Part shown: in pieces, positions 1-7,902 of the stretch
How the letters are laid out: each line of letters opens with the position of its first letter
Numbering within the stretch: position 1 is the stretch's first letter
Assembly (NCBI GenBank): GCA_963803735.1
Contig: CAWDNV010000010.1
Location: forward strand, 868,001 to 932,000
From: Palsa-189 sp963803735
GTDB taxonomy: Bacteria; Acidobacteriota; Terriglobia; Acidiferrales; UBA7541
DNA length: 64,000 bases
Direction: 5' to 3'
Made by a program: the position numbers and the translations under genes
Notes under the pieces: generated by a model
Seen by the model: only the letters and a program-made list of their open reading frames with translations
Told to the model about the DNA's origin: nothing
Database searches by the model: none

Positions 1-1
1 G

Positions 2-88
2 GCCGTCCATCGCCTGCCGGAGCTGGCTAAGACCGTTCGCCAGCTCGAAGCGGAAATCGCCAAGCTCAAGGCGCACGTCGGCGCGTAG
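2..88 (+). CDS. C-terminal end of a truncated gene, possibly LpxD acyltransferase
   Basis: Only the last 28 codons are inside the window, in frame 2, ending at TAG. The peptide starts AVHRLPELAKTVRQLEAEIA and ends in a short Lys/Glu-rich coiled coil. A 'RLPEL..-(R/K)..ELE' coiled-coil tail is common at the end of UDP-3-O-acylglucosamine N-acyltransferase (LpxD), and the neighbour is a phospholipid acyltransferase, so a lipid A role is plausible. The fragment is too short for a firm call; any protein with a terminal coiled coil could end like this. Confidence 0.35.
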   Translation, partial: AVHRLPELAKTVRQLEAEIAKLKAHVGA

Positions 89-100
89 GGATGCCGTTGT

Positions 101-186
101 TGTCATCACGAGTGAGCGAGACGCCATCGCGCGCTCCCGTGCACGATGGCCTGCGAGCGAGGGATCTGCTTTTGCGTGAGATGTAC
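101..186. repeat. Dispersed repeat family B copy
   Basis: Contains TGTCATCACGAG at one end and GAGGGATCTGCTTTTG at the other, around a GC-rich core with internal inverted repeats (CCATCG/CGATGG). The same end sequences occur in many other gaps of this window. No coding capacity is evident. Confidence 0.55.
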
Positions 187-263
187 CTGGTGGATTTTGT
201 AGCCCATGCTTTCCGGTTTTCAGGAAAGGGTGGGATTTTCCAATGGGTCGCGGGCAGGAAAAA

Positions 264-303
264 GCCCCAGCCTTTGCTGGGAGCCGCAAAGGCTGGGCTA
301 CAA
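264..303. repeat. REP-like palindrome (GTAG type)
   Basis: Begins GCCCCAGCCTTTG and ends CAAAGGCTGGGCTACAA, so an 11-base arm is repeated in inverted orientation (CCAGCCTTTG/CAAAGGCTGG). Read on the other strand it starts TTGTAGCCC: a GTAG tetranucleotide next to the palindrome, as in the elements flanking the RAYT gene at 6176-6767. Confidence 0.6.
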
Positions 304-332
304 ACGAACCTCGTAACGCTCAAGGCACTGCT

Positions 333-1079
333 TCAACTCAGCAGCGACGCCTCGCCTTTCGTAACCGCCGCGGGTTTCTGATCAGGCGGCAGGGCCGCGG
401 CGATGGCGGCGTGGACGCGCTCGGCAAGTTCGTTGCGGCGGGCGATCGAATATTGCGACGAATCGATGGGGGGGCAAAAGCGCACCACGACTTCGCCGGG
501 AGTGATGCGGTAAGACTTTTTGGGGATCACGCGATGTGCCCCGCTGCACGCCACGGGCACGACCGGGACACCCGCCTTGATGGCAAGCACGAAAGCGCCG
601 CGCCGGAACGGCAGCAGGCGCCCGTCGGAGCTGCGAGTTCCCTCCGGATAAATTAAAAACGAGACGCCGTTTTTCATTTTCTCCGCGGCAACCTCGATGC
701 TTGCGGCGGCTTGCCCCCGATTGTGGCGATCCACGGGCACAAAGTGGGCCAGGCGAAACGCCGTGCCCACGATGGGAATGGCGAAGAGCGACTTCTTGCC
801 CAAAATGGCGATGCGGCGAGGAATTGCGCCGACGATCGCGGGTCCGTCGGCGTTGCTGGTGTGATTGGCGGCAAAGAGAACGGTGCCGGGTGGAATATTT
901 TCCAGGCCTTCGACCCGCGTGCGCATTCCCGCGACGCGGCAGACCCATACAACGGCTGCGACTCCGGCGTTATACAGCGGTTCGACATTGCCTGTGAGCA
1001 CGACGTAGAGCACAAGTGGCGCGCCCACCACGATGGTGACAATCGCCAGAGAGATAGCGACGAACGCGGAGCGGATCAT
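333..1079 (-). CDS. plsC: 1-acyl-sn-glycerol-3-phosphate acyltransferase (PlsC family)
   Basis: This 248-residue protein should acylate lysophosphatidic acid to phosphatidic acid at the inner membrane. An N-terminal hydrophobic segment (about residues 5-30) is followed by the catalytic NHTSNAD motif (H73-x4-D78) and by the phosphate-binding PEGTRS block (145-150), both diagnostic of the PlsC/LPLAT family. Length is normal for the family. The start ATG at 1079 has no strong Shine-Dalgarno sequence. The upstream gap to the M61 peptidase is filled by a dispersed repeat, so the gene is probably transcribed alone. The acyl donor and exact substrate cannot be read from the sequence. Confidence 0.85.
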   Translation of the reverse strand: MIRSAFVAISLAIVTIVVGAPLVLYVVLTGNVEPLYNAGVAAVVWVCRVAGMRTRVEGLENIPPGTVLFAANHTSNADGPAIVGAIPRRIAILGKKSLFAIPIVGTAFRLAHFVPVDRHNRGQAAASIEVAAEKMKNGVSFLIYPEGTRSSDGRLLPFRRGAFVLAIKAGVPVVPVACSGAHRVIPKKSYRITPGEVVVRFCPPIDSSQYSIARRNELAERVHAAIAAALPPDQKPAAVTKGEASLLS

Positions 1080-1107
1080 TTGTTAAGAAGAGCCCGCGAG
1101 GAATAAA

Positions 1108-1255
1108 AACCGTTGTCATCACGAGGTCGCCAGGGGCGACCGAGGGATCTGCTTTTTCGGTTGATCACAGCGAACAGCAGATTCGTCGTCGTCCCGCCTT
1201 CGGAACGCAAACAGCGCGTTTTGGCGGGACTTCTCGGAATGACAGCAACTTGATT
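1108..1255. repeat. Dispersed repeat family B copy (long form)
   Basis: Runs from TGTCATCACGAGGTCGCCAG through GAGGGATCTGCTTTT and AGCAGATTCGTCGTCG to CTCGGAATGACAGCAA. The order matches the copy at 3135-3260: outer TGTCATC/GGAATGACA inverted ends and inner ATCTGCTTTT/AGCAGAT inverted pair. It fills most of the gap between plsC and the M61 gene. Confidence 0.65.
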
Positions 1256-1296
1256 CCCGCGCGGGGAATAAAATCGCTGCAATAAGTCAAAGTCAG

Positions 1297-3139
1297 TCAT
1301 CGCGGGGCGGGGGCGCGGTCCGTGGTGCCCTGAAACAAGCCATTGCGGATGCGCAACTGGCGCTCGCTGGGACGGGGCATTTCCTCTACGGCGAAAATCT
1401 GCGCCGCTTCGCTACTTAGCGGGAACGCCATTTCGCTTTCGCGCCCGCCGCGCCGGATGCGCACGCGCGCCATTTCTCCGGGCGAGCGCCCGCGCAGCCA
1501 GCGCTCGATGCTGCGCGGCACGTCCGCGCCGTCGAGGGTCACGATCGCGTCGCCTTCGCGAAGGCCAATTCGCGCGGCGGCGCTGGAAAGATCGAGATCG
1601 CTTACGAGTGCCGTTCCCACGGAATCGCGCCCGACGGAAAAGCCTAAAGCAGCGCGCTTCTCGCCTTCGGTTTTGAGCGAGAACCCGGCGCGGGAGAGCA
1701 GATCGGCGAAAGGCATTTCGTCTGTGCCGCTCACGTAGCGCTTGAAGAATCCGGGAAAATCGCCTGCCGCGGGATTTGCCGAGCTTGCATTTGCCGTGCG
1801 GACGACTTCTTCCACGGCCTCTTCGATTCCGGCGCTATCGGGGTAGAAGCGGCCGCGCTGCGCGTATTGCTGATTCAGCCGGCGCAGCACGTCGTCGAGG
1901 CTGGCGCGATTATCGGTGGCGTCGCGAATCTCAATATCGAGCGCGACCCCCAGCAACTGGCCCTTGTTGTAGTACGAGATGCTGAAATCAGGCCGATCGT
2001 AGAGCGGATATTTGTCGAACCATGTGTCGAGACTCGATTCCTCCGCGCTCTGCCACGTTCGCGCCGGACGCGATTCAAGCTCGGTGATTTGCGTGCCGAG
2101 ATCGGCCAGAAACTGCGTGTGGCTCCAGATGCCCGTGCGCTCGAGCGTATAAGCGGCGTAGGTGCTGGTGACGCCTTCGGCAAACCACAGCACTGGCGTC
2201 CACATCTCGCGCGTATAGTCCACCGGCTCGAGCGATTGCGGGCTGATGCGCTTGACGTTCCAGAGATGGAAAAACTCGTGCGCGCTGACGTTGGCGAGCG
2301 TGGCGTAGGAGCCCACGGAGATCGCGGTGGAGTTAGCGTGCTCCATTCCCCCTCCACCGTAATTCTGGCCTACGTGCAGGATGAAGGTGTATTCGGGAAA
2401 CGGCGCGTCGCCCATCAGGCGCGATTTCGTAGTTCGCGATTTCCGAGAGCATGCGCGTGAGCGCGGAGTGATCCACGGCATCGCCATGGTAAACGACGCG
2501 GATCGTTCTTTCTGTCGGCCCACTGCCGGCTTGAAACGACCACTCATCGAAGCGCCCGATTTCGACGGGCGCGTCAACGAGGGCATCATAGTTGGCAGCC
2601 TGATAGCCCGGCTCCGCCGGCGCTTGAGGTCCTTGTTTAACCAATTCCATCGCTACGTGCCAGCCTGAGGGAAGATCGCGGAATTGCACTGCTGTGTCTT
2701 CGCCGCGGCGTTCGGGAACGTAACAAAGAACTTCCGCCAGATTCAGGAAAGCGTGGTCGTCGTTTAGCTGGGTGTCGAAGGGGCCGGGATCGTCCCAGAA
2801 ACTCGCGTACTCGATCCGAATTTCGGCTTGGCCGCTCGTGGGGGCTCCTGGAGGTGTTTCGATGCGCCAAGTTTCTTTATCCAGGCGGCGCACCGGCAAT
2901 GTATTCCCAGAGGCGCCGGTCGCGTGGAAGTCTGTGACGCGATAAGCGAAGTCGCGGATCTGGTAGAGCGCGTTCCAGGCCGGCATCTGCACCGTGACGC
3001 TGCTGCGGACGGCGGGGATGATCATCGTGACGTGGAATTGGTGCTGCGCGGGATGCGCGAGAGAGATTTCGTATCGGATCGTGGCACGCGCCGACGCGGG
3101 CCCCGCCAGTGCGAGTAGGCAAATGACGATTGCTGTCAT
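1297..3139 (-). CDS. M61 family glycyl aminopeptidase with PDZ domain, frameshifted
   Basis: Two overlapping reading frames give one M61 peptidase. The upstream frame starts with a signal-like segment (MTAIVICLLALAGPASA) and the N-terminal beta-sandwich. The downstream frame carries GGGGMEHANS, the zinc motif HEFFH followed by LWN, and a C-terminal PDZ domain (VSDLDLSSAAARIGLREGD). The frame changes at about 2418-2424, where one extra base lies between 'NYEI' and 'RLMGDAPFPEYTF'; homologues read straight through. The start ATG at 3139 lies in the tail of a dispersed repeat (CGGGATGACA), so the repeat may supply the initiation region. The protein would be exported and release N-terminal Gly or Ala. 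Whether the frameshift is real or a consensus error cannot be decided here. Confidence 0.8.
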
Positions 3140-3260
3140 CCCGAGGTCGCAGAGGCGACCGAGGGATCTGCTTTTCGCAAGAGCAGGCAAAAGCAGATTC
3201 CTCGTCGTCCCGCCTTGGGGCGCAAACAACGCGCCTTGGCGGACCTCCTCGGAATGACAA
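3135..3260. repeat. Dispersed repeat family B copy (long form)
   Basis: Same architecture as 1108-1255: TGTCATCCCGAGGTCGCAGA, GAGGGATCTGCTTTTCGC, GCAAAAGCAGATTCCTCG, CTCGGAATGACAA. It separates mpl from the M61 gene and overlaps the presumed start codon of the latter. Confidence 0.65.
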
Positions 3261-3282
3261 CGTGAGGCCGGGCCTGGCGAGG

Positions 3283-4719
3283 TCATCGAGCGCCGCGGGG
3301 GGCGGACGAGCGCGAATTGAGAAGCGCGAGCAGCTTGTCGCATAGTCCGTCGAAACTGCCGTTCGAGAGCACCAGCATGATATCGCCCTCGCGCAATTCG
3401 CCGGCGAGAAATTCGGCGATCTCGCTCGCCGAATTCAGCGCCTCCGCGCGGCGGCCGGCCGCGCGCACGGCTTTCACCACGCGTTCCGGCGAAAGCCGCT
3501 CGGCATCGGAAAGCATTTGTGCGCGATTTACCGGACCGAGCACCGCGCCATCCGCGGTCGCGAGAGCGGCGGCAAGATCGTCTTCGAAGACGCGGCGGCG
3601 CATGGTGTTGGAGCGCGGCTCAAAGGCTACCCATAGACGTCGCCCGGGCCAGCGCGTGCGCGCGGCCTCGATCGTCGCGCGAATGGCGGTGGGATGATGC
3701 GCGAAATCGTCGACGATGGTGACGCCGCCGGCTTCACCGCGAATCTGCATGCGGCGAGCCACGCCGCGAAAAGTGCGCAGCGCTTCCTCGATGGCCTCGC
3801 GGGGAATGCCGCGGCCATCGGCAATGGCAATCGTGGCCAGCGCGTTCAGCACGTTATGGCGGCCGACGAGTGGAAGCGCAATGCGCCCCCGCTCTTCGCC
3901 TTTTCGCGCCACGCGAAAATGCGTGGCCTCATCGCGAAATTCAAGATCGCCGGCGATCCACAAATTGTCACCACTGAAACCGTAAGTCTCGACAGGACAA
4001 AACGCCTGGGCGACCACTCCGCGCACCGTTGGACTTTCGCCGCAGCAGACGATGCGTCCCCGGCGCGGAACCAGATTGACCAGGCGGCAGAACTGCAATT
4101 CGATGGCGGCGAGATCGGCGTAAATATCGGCGTGATCGAATTCGAGCGAGGTGACGATCAGGTCGTCGGGACGGTAGTGCAGGAATTTCGGGCCCTTGTC
4201 AAAAAAGGCGGAGTCATATTCGTCGCCCTCGATGATGAATTCCCTGCCCCCTCCCAGGCCGTAGCTCTTTCCGAAATTGTCGGCCACGCCGCCGATCAGG
4301 AAATCGGGGCGGCGTCCCGCGACGTGAAAAATCCAGGCGAGCAGTGAAGTTGTAGTCGTTTTGCCGTGCGTGCCTGTGACCACGAGCGAGTCGTGATCCG
4401 GAAGAAAGAATTCCTTGATGACTTCCGGCAACGAGCGATACGGGATTTTGTTGTCGAGAACGAATTCGAGTTCGGCATTGCCGCGTGAGATGGCGTTGCC
4501 GATGACCACGAGGTCGGGGCGCGGCGCGAGATTGGTCTCGCGGAAGCCGTTTTTCGAGGTGATGCCGAGCTTTTCAAGCAGCGTGGAAGCGGGCGGATAG
4601 ACGCCGGTATCGGAGCCCGTGACGGTGTAGTCGCGTTCGGCGAGCATGCCGGCGAGCGGAGCCATGGCGGCTCCGCCGATGCCGATCAGGTAGATAGAAT
4701 CGATGTTTGAGTCATTCAT
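3283..4719 (-). CDS. mpl: UDP-MurNAc:L-Ala-gamma-D-Glu-meso-DAP ligase
   Basis: A 478-residue Mur ligase that joins the recycled murein tripeptide to UDP-MurNAc in the cytoplasm. The N-terminal Rossmann-like domain begins IYLIGIGGAAMAPLAG, the ATP-binding P-loop is GTHGKTTTT (116-124), the central domain has IIEGDEYDSAF and EFDHADIY, and the C-terminal domain has DDFAHHPTA followed by FEPRSNTMRRR. DEYDSAFFDK and FEPRSNT are more typical of Mpl than of MurC. The neighbouring LD-carboxypeptidase produces the tripeptide that Mpl uses, which supports the call. The frame is intact and the length is normal. Confidence 0.9.
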   Translation of the reverse strand: MNDSNIDSIYLIGIGGAAMAPLAGMLAERDYTVTGSDTGVYPPASTLLEKLGITSKNGFRETNLAPRPDLVVIGNAISRGNAELEFVLDNKIPYRSLPEVIKEFFLPDHDSLVVTGTHGKTTTTSLLAWIFHVAGRRPDFLIGGVADNFGKSYGLGGGREFIIEGDEYDSAFFDKGPKFLHYRPDDLIVTSLEFDHADIYADLAAIELQFCRLVNLVPRRGRIVCCGESPTVRGVVAQAFCPVETYGFSGDNLWIAGDLEFRDEATHFRVARKGEERGRIALPLVGRHNVLNALATIAIADGRGIPREAIEEALRTFRGVARRMQIRGEAGGVTIVDDFAHHPTAIRATIEAARTRWPGRRLWVAFEPRSNTMRRRVFEDDLAAALATADGAVLGPVNRAQMLSDAERLSPERVVKAVRAAGRRAEALNSASEIAEFLAGELREGDIMLVLSNGSFDGLCDKLLALLNSRSSAPRGAR

Positions 4720-4814
4720 AGTGCTTCAGGGGCTAAAGCCCCTAATTTTTGGGTCACCTTTATGTCGCGGCTGCGGATTCGCTGCGCTCACCACAAGCAG
4801 TCGCGACCCACAAT

Positions 4815-5050
4815 GCCGGAGAGATTCTTCGTCGCTTCGCTCCTCAGAATGACAAGCAAAGACAAAGCCCCAGGGCCGCTCGCAAACGGTGCGAGCGTAC
4901 CCTGGGGCTACAACTTGCGAAAAGCAGATCCCTCGCCAAAAACGGGCTCGTGATGACAATCTTTGCGTGTCGCAGCGCGGCTCTCATTTCCCACGTCGTG
5001 CGAAGAGAGATTCTTCGGCGAGCAAATTCCATACCCGCTCAGAATGACAA
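4815..5050. repeat. Repeat cluster: REP palindrome plus family B ends
   Basis: The gap between ldcA and mpl holds a REP palindrome at 4867-4913 (GCCCCAGGGCCGCTCGC ... GGGGCTACAA, with inner CGCTCGCA/TGCGAGCG arms). On both sides are family B fragments: GAGATTCTTCGTCGC...CAGAATGACAA, AAAAGCAGATCCCTCGC...GTGATGACAA and GAGATTCTTCGGCGAG...CAGAATGACAA. No gene is visible here. Confidence 0.6.
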
Positions 5051-5072
5051 CATCGAACTTTCCGAGAGTGCG

Positions 5073-6014
5073 TCATCTGCGCACGGCCACGGCGGGCTCG
5101 AGGATTTCGAGTTGGCCCTCGCCGGCGGCACGCAGGCGCGCGCGCACACCGAATGGAATCGTCAGCATCGGCCGCACCGTGTGGCCGATGGGCGCGCCGA
5201 AAATGATGGGCACCCGCAGCGGCATCAGAATTCGCCTGCAAACATCGCGAACCGACGGGCTGCACTCCTGCGGCGGCTCGGAATCGGGGAAATCTCCCAA
5301 GACAATGCCGCGCACGCCGCGAAATTTTCTGGCCTGCAGCAAGTGCAGTAGCATCCGATCGAGCTGATAAGGCTTCACGCCCCGATCTTCGAGAAAAAGG
5401 ATCGCGCCGCGCGTGTCGAATTCCCAAGGCGTGCCCAGCGTCGTCTCGAGAAGCGAGATGCATCCGCCAAGCAGCAGGCCCGAAGCTTCGCCGCGCGAAA
5501 GCGGCTCGGCATCGAGCGCGAGCGACCACGAATCGCGCTTCCCTGCCGAAGCATCGATGAAAGACGCGAGATCATATCCCGAACGAACGCCCGCGCCATT
5601 GTTGAATCCGGCGGCGACCATGGGGCCGTGCAGCGAAGTCCAGCGGAAGCGGGTCCAAAGATATGCCTGCAGCATAGTCACATCGCTGTAGCCAACGAGC
5701 AGCTTGGGCCGAATTCGCCCCGGCAAGCGGATTAGGTCGAGCAGGGTAGCCGTGCCGTATCCTCCGCGCGCACAGATCACCGCGCTGGCGTCAGGATCCT
5801 GGAGCGCCCCTTCCAGCTCGGCTTTGCGGCGCAAGGTCGAGCCCGCGAAGTAGCCTTCCGGTTGCATCGCCGAACCCGTGCGCACGTGATAGCCGAGCCG
5901 TTCGAGTTCCGCGATGCCGCGGCCGAGCGCGTCGCGGTCGGCGGGGCTGGCGGTAGAGATCACGCGCACAAGGCCGCCGGGAACGAGCGCGGGCGGTTTG
6001 ACGGCGGCGGTCAC
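5073..6014 (-). CDS. LD-carboxypeptidase (peptidase family S66)
   Basis: Removes the terminal D-Ala from murein tetrapeptides during wall recycling. Family landmarks are ARGGYG, the nucleophile serine in GYSDVT (about residue 110), the GGCISLLETTLGTPWEF block with the conserved glutamate, LEDRGVKPYQLDRML, and the C-terminal catalytic histidine in FGAPIGHT. I chose the GTG at 6014 because AAGGG lies just upstream; an extension to a TTG at 6086 would add a basic, Pro/Arg-rich tail without family resemblance. No signal peptide is seen, consistent with a cytoplasmic enzyme. It is co-oriented with mpl, the next enzyme of the route, but separated by 350 bp of repeats. Confidence 0.85.
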   Translation of the reverse strand: MTAAVKPPALVPGGLVRVISTASPADRDALGRGIAELERLGYHVRTGSAMQPEGYFAGSTLRRKAELEGALQDPDASAVICARGGYGTATLLDLIRLPGRIRPKLLVGYSDVTMLQAYLWTRFRWTSLHGPMVAAGFNNGAGVRSGYDLASFIDASAGKRDSWSLALDAEPLSRGEASGLLLGGCISLLETTLGTPWEFDTRGAILFLEDRGVKPYQLDRMLLHLLQARKFRGVRGIVLGDFPDSEPPQECSPSVRDVCRRILMPLRVPIIFGAPIGHTVRPMLTIPFGVRARLRAAGEGQLEILEPAVAVRR

Positions 6015-6175
6015 AGAGCCCTTGGGAAGATTTGGCGTACGCGGCGTAGGCAAGCGGCGAGTATACACTGCCGCTCGCCGCGGCAAGCGAGCGCCGCACG
6101 GCGGGTGCGTATTGCGAGTAAACGGTTCTCGGGATCCACGGCATAGCCCGGTGCGTTCCCCAGAACCGTCAAATT

Positions 6176-6215
6176 CCCCAGGGCCGGCTGAGAAACGCCG
6201 CGCCCTGGGCTACAA
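6176..6215. repeat. Left REP palindrome of the RAYT unit
   Basis: Starts CCCCAGGGCCGGCTGAG and ends CGCGCCCTGGGCTACAA. It ends eight bases before the GTG start of the RAYT gene. Confidence 0.8.
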
Positions 6216-6223
6216 TCCCGCGC

Positions 6224-6733
6224 GTGACGCGTCTACGACGGATCGCGGACGGTGACCGAATTTTTTTCGTGACCACTAATCTGCGCCCTCACTCGCCTGC
6301 ACTGACCAGCAGAGAACGCGACCTCGTACTCAAACAAATCGAACGGCAACGCGTTACCAATGAGTTCCTGATATTTGGCTATGTGATTATGCCCAGCCAC
6401 GTGCACCTTCTCTTCGCTCCAAACCGCGTCGGACTCATCGCGATCATGCGCGAATTTAAAAGCTGCACGGCACGACAATTGACCATGCGAAGGTGTTCGC
6501 ACGGAGCCATTTGGCAGCCCCGCTATTTCGATTTTGTGCTGCGCAGGGCTGGCGATTTCTGGGACAAACTTGCATACATTCATCAGAACCCCGTAGATGC
6601 CGGCTTGGTGCAAAAGCCCGAGAGTTGGCGTTGGTCGAGCGTGACACATTACGCTCACCGTGCGGCTGTTCCTGTCCCCATCGATCCAATCGACCTACCT
6701 CATGATCGCCGCGCGTGGCTCGGCCCCTTGTAG
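6224..6733 (+). CDS. REP-associated tyrosine transposase (RAYT, Y1_Tnp/HUH family)
   Basis: The 169-residue protein belongs to the IS200/IS605-related Y1 transposases. The metal-binding HUH motif is MPSHVHLLF (His59, His61) and the catalytic tyrosine is Tyr118 in KLAYIHQNPVDAGLV, a signature of the TnpA_REP group. FEFK-type 'REFKSCTARQL' and WQPRYFDF are also typical. It starts at GTG 6224, immediately after the left palindrome, and its stop lies in the right palindrome. By family knowledge it would nick single-stranded REP hairpins. Near-identical hairpins elsewhere in the window (62160, for example) are its likely substrates. It appears intact. Confidence 0.88.
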   Translation: MTRLRRIADGDRIFFVTTNLRPHSPALTSRERDLVLKQIERQRVTNEFLIFGYVIMPSHVHLLFAPNRVGLIAIMREFKSCTARQLTMRRCSHGAIWQPRYFDFVLRRAGDFWDKLAYIHQNPVDAGLVQKPESWRWSSVTHYAHRAAVPVPIDPIDLPHDRRAWLGPL

Positions 6734-6767
6734 CCCAGGGCGCGGCGGTTCTCAGCCGGCCCTGGGG
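6728..6767. repeat. Right REP palindrome of the RAYT unit
   Basis: Inverted copy of 6176-6215, starting TTGTAGCCCAGGGCGCGG and ending GCCGGCCCTGGGG. It encodes the RAYT terminal Leu codon and TAG stop. A partial third copy (GGCTGGGCTACAA) follows at about 6781-6793. Confidence 0.8.
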
Positions 6768-6796
6768 TTTTGGGGCAAAAGGCTGGGCTACAAGTT

Positions 6797-7708
6797 CTAG
6801 CGGAGTTTGAATTGGGTGAGCTTGTGGAAATGGCGGGCGCGGGCGTCGATTTCGCGGCGCTTGAGCTGGCGAATGCGTTCGAGGCCAAACTTCTCGACGG
6901 CGAAGCTGCCCATCACCGAGCCGTAGACCATGGCGCGGCGCATCACGTCGTCGTTCATGCGCGAAGCATTCGCAAGATAGCCCATAAAGCCACCGGCGAA
7001 GCTATCGCCGGCGCCCGTGGGATCGCGCACTTCTTCGAGCGGGAACGCGGGAACCGAAAAGACGCCGCCATCGTGCACCATCATGGCGCCGTATTCGCCG
7101 CGCTTGATCACCAGCGCCTTGGGGCCGAGCTTGAAAATATGGCGTGCCGCGCGCAGCAGGTTGTGTTCGTTCGAGAGCATACGCGTTTCGGCATCATTGA
7201 TCATGAGGATCTGCGTGTGCTTCAGGATTTCGCGCAGCTCGGCCGGGGTTTTCTCGATCCAGTAGTTCATGGTATCGAGCGCGACCATGCGCGGCTTGCC
7301 GTTGATCTGTTCGAGCACGAGGCGCTGCAGCGTTGGATCGATGTTGGCGAGGAAAACGTGCTTGGCGGAGCGGAAGGCGTCCGGCAGCTTGGGCCGGAAG
7401 GTGGCGAAGACGTTCAGCTCCGTCGCCAGCGTCACGCGCTCGTTGGGATCGGTGCCGTAGCGGCCAGCCCAGAAAAAAGTTTTTCCTGCGGCGCGTTCAA
7501 GGCCGCTAATGTCGATGCGGCGGCCGCGAAAAATGGCGGCGTCGTGCTCGGTGAAGTCGTCGCCTACCACGCCGACGAGATTGACTTGCGTGAAGTAACT
7601 TGCCGCCACTGAGAAATACGTGGCCGCGCCGCCCAGCGTGCGGTCCACTTTACCGAACGGCGTCTCCAGAGCATCGAACGCGACCGAACCCACAACCAGA
7701 AGTGACAC
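6797..7708 (-). CDS. PfkB-family carbohydrate kinase
   Basis: A ribokinase-fold sugar or nucleoside kinase. N-terminal VVGSVAFDALETPFG and LGGAATYFSVAASYF correspond to the substrate-binding half. The C-terminal DPTGAGDSFAGGFMGYL is PfkB signature 2 with the catalytic aspartate in GAGDS. VDRTLGGAATYFS resembles the acidobacterial adenosine/ribokinase-like group, but the substrate cannot be assigned. I prefer the GTG at 7708, which follows GGGAGG at good spacing, over the TTG at 7723. It stands alone, with the RAYT unit downstream. Confidence 0.82.
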   Translation of the reverse strand: MSLLVVGSVAFDALETPFGKVDRTLGGAATYFSVAASYFTQVNLVGVVGDDFTEHDAAIFRGRRIDISGLERAAGKTFFWAGRYGTDPNERVTLATELNVFATFRPKLPDAFRSAKHVFLANIDPTLQRLVLEQINGKPRMVALDTMNYWIEKTPAELREILKHTQILMINDAETRMLSNEHNLLRAARHIFKLGPKALVIKRGEYGAMMVHDGGVFSVPAFPLEEVRDPTGAGDSFAGGFMGYLANASRMNDDVMRRAMVYGSVMGSFAVEKFGLERIRQLKRREIDARARHFHKLTQFKLR

Positions 7709-7902
7709 CGACAGGCCTCCCAATGGTTATTTACCGCGCGCACATGATAGCGCCCCTACGTCAGGCCGCAAGGACGTTCGCGCGGAAATGGCTGCAAGGC
7801 TTAAGGTCCGCTATCGGTATTAAAGGAAGGCAGGATGCCACGACGGAACACGGCGCGACATCCTGATTGGGAAGGTAGTTGATGCGGGCGAAATTACGGA
7901 AT

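Larger units (their letters stand above)
6176..6767. mobile_element. REP-RAYT unit: transposase gene between inverted REP palindromes
   Basis: Two 40-nt palindromes lie in inverted orientation at 6176-6215 and 6728-6767 and differ at one position (GAGAAACGCC against GAGAACCGCC). Each contains an 8-bp perfect stem CCCAGGGC/GCCCTGGG and an inner CGGC/GCCG pair, with a GTAG tetranucleotide abutting the palindrome when read from the other strand. The enclosed 512 bp is almost entirely the RAYT gene, whose last codon and stop lie inside the right palindrome. Single-copy RAYT genes flanked by REPs are an established arrangement. Confidence 0.8.

Noticed and set aside
333..3139. Large overlapping frames opposite plsC and the M61 gene
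   Set aside because: High-GC shadow frames; the recognised families are on the minus strand.
4728..4750. AGGGGCT/AGCCCCT hairpin with T-run as an mpl terminator
   Set aside because: It is on the wrong strand and side for mpl; a similar CATCAGGGGCTAAAGC piece recurs at 59455, so it is more likely repeat-derived.
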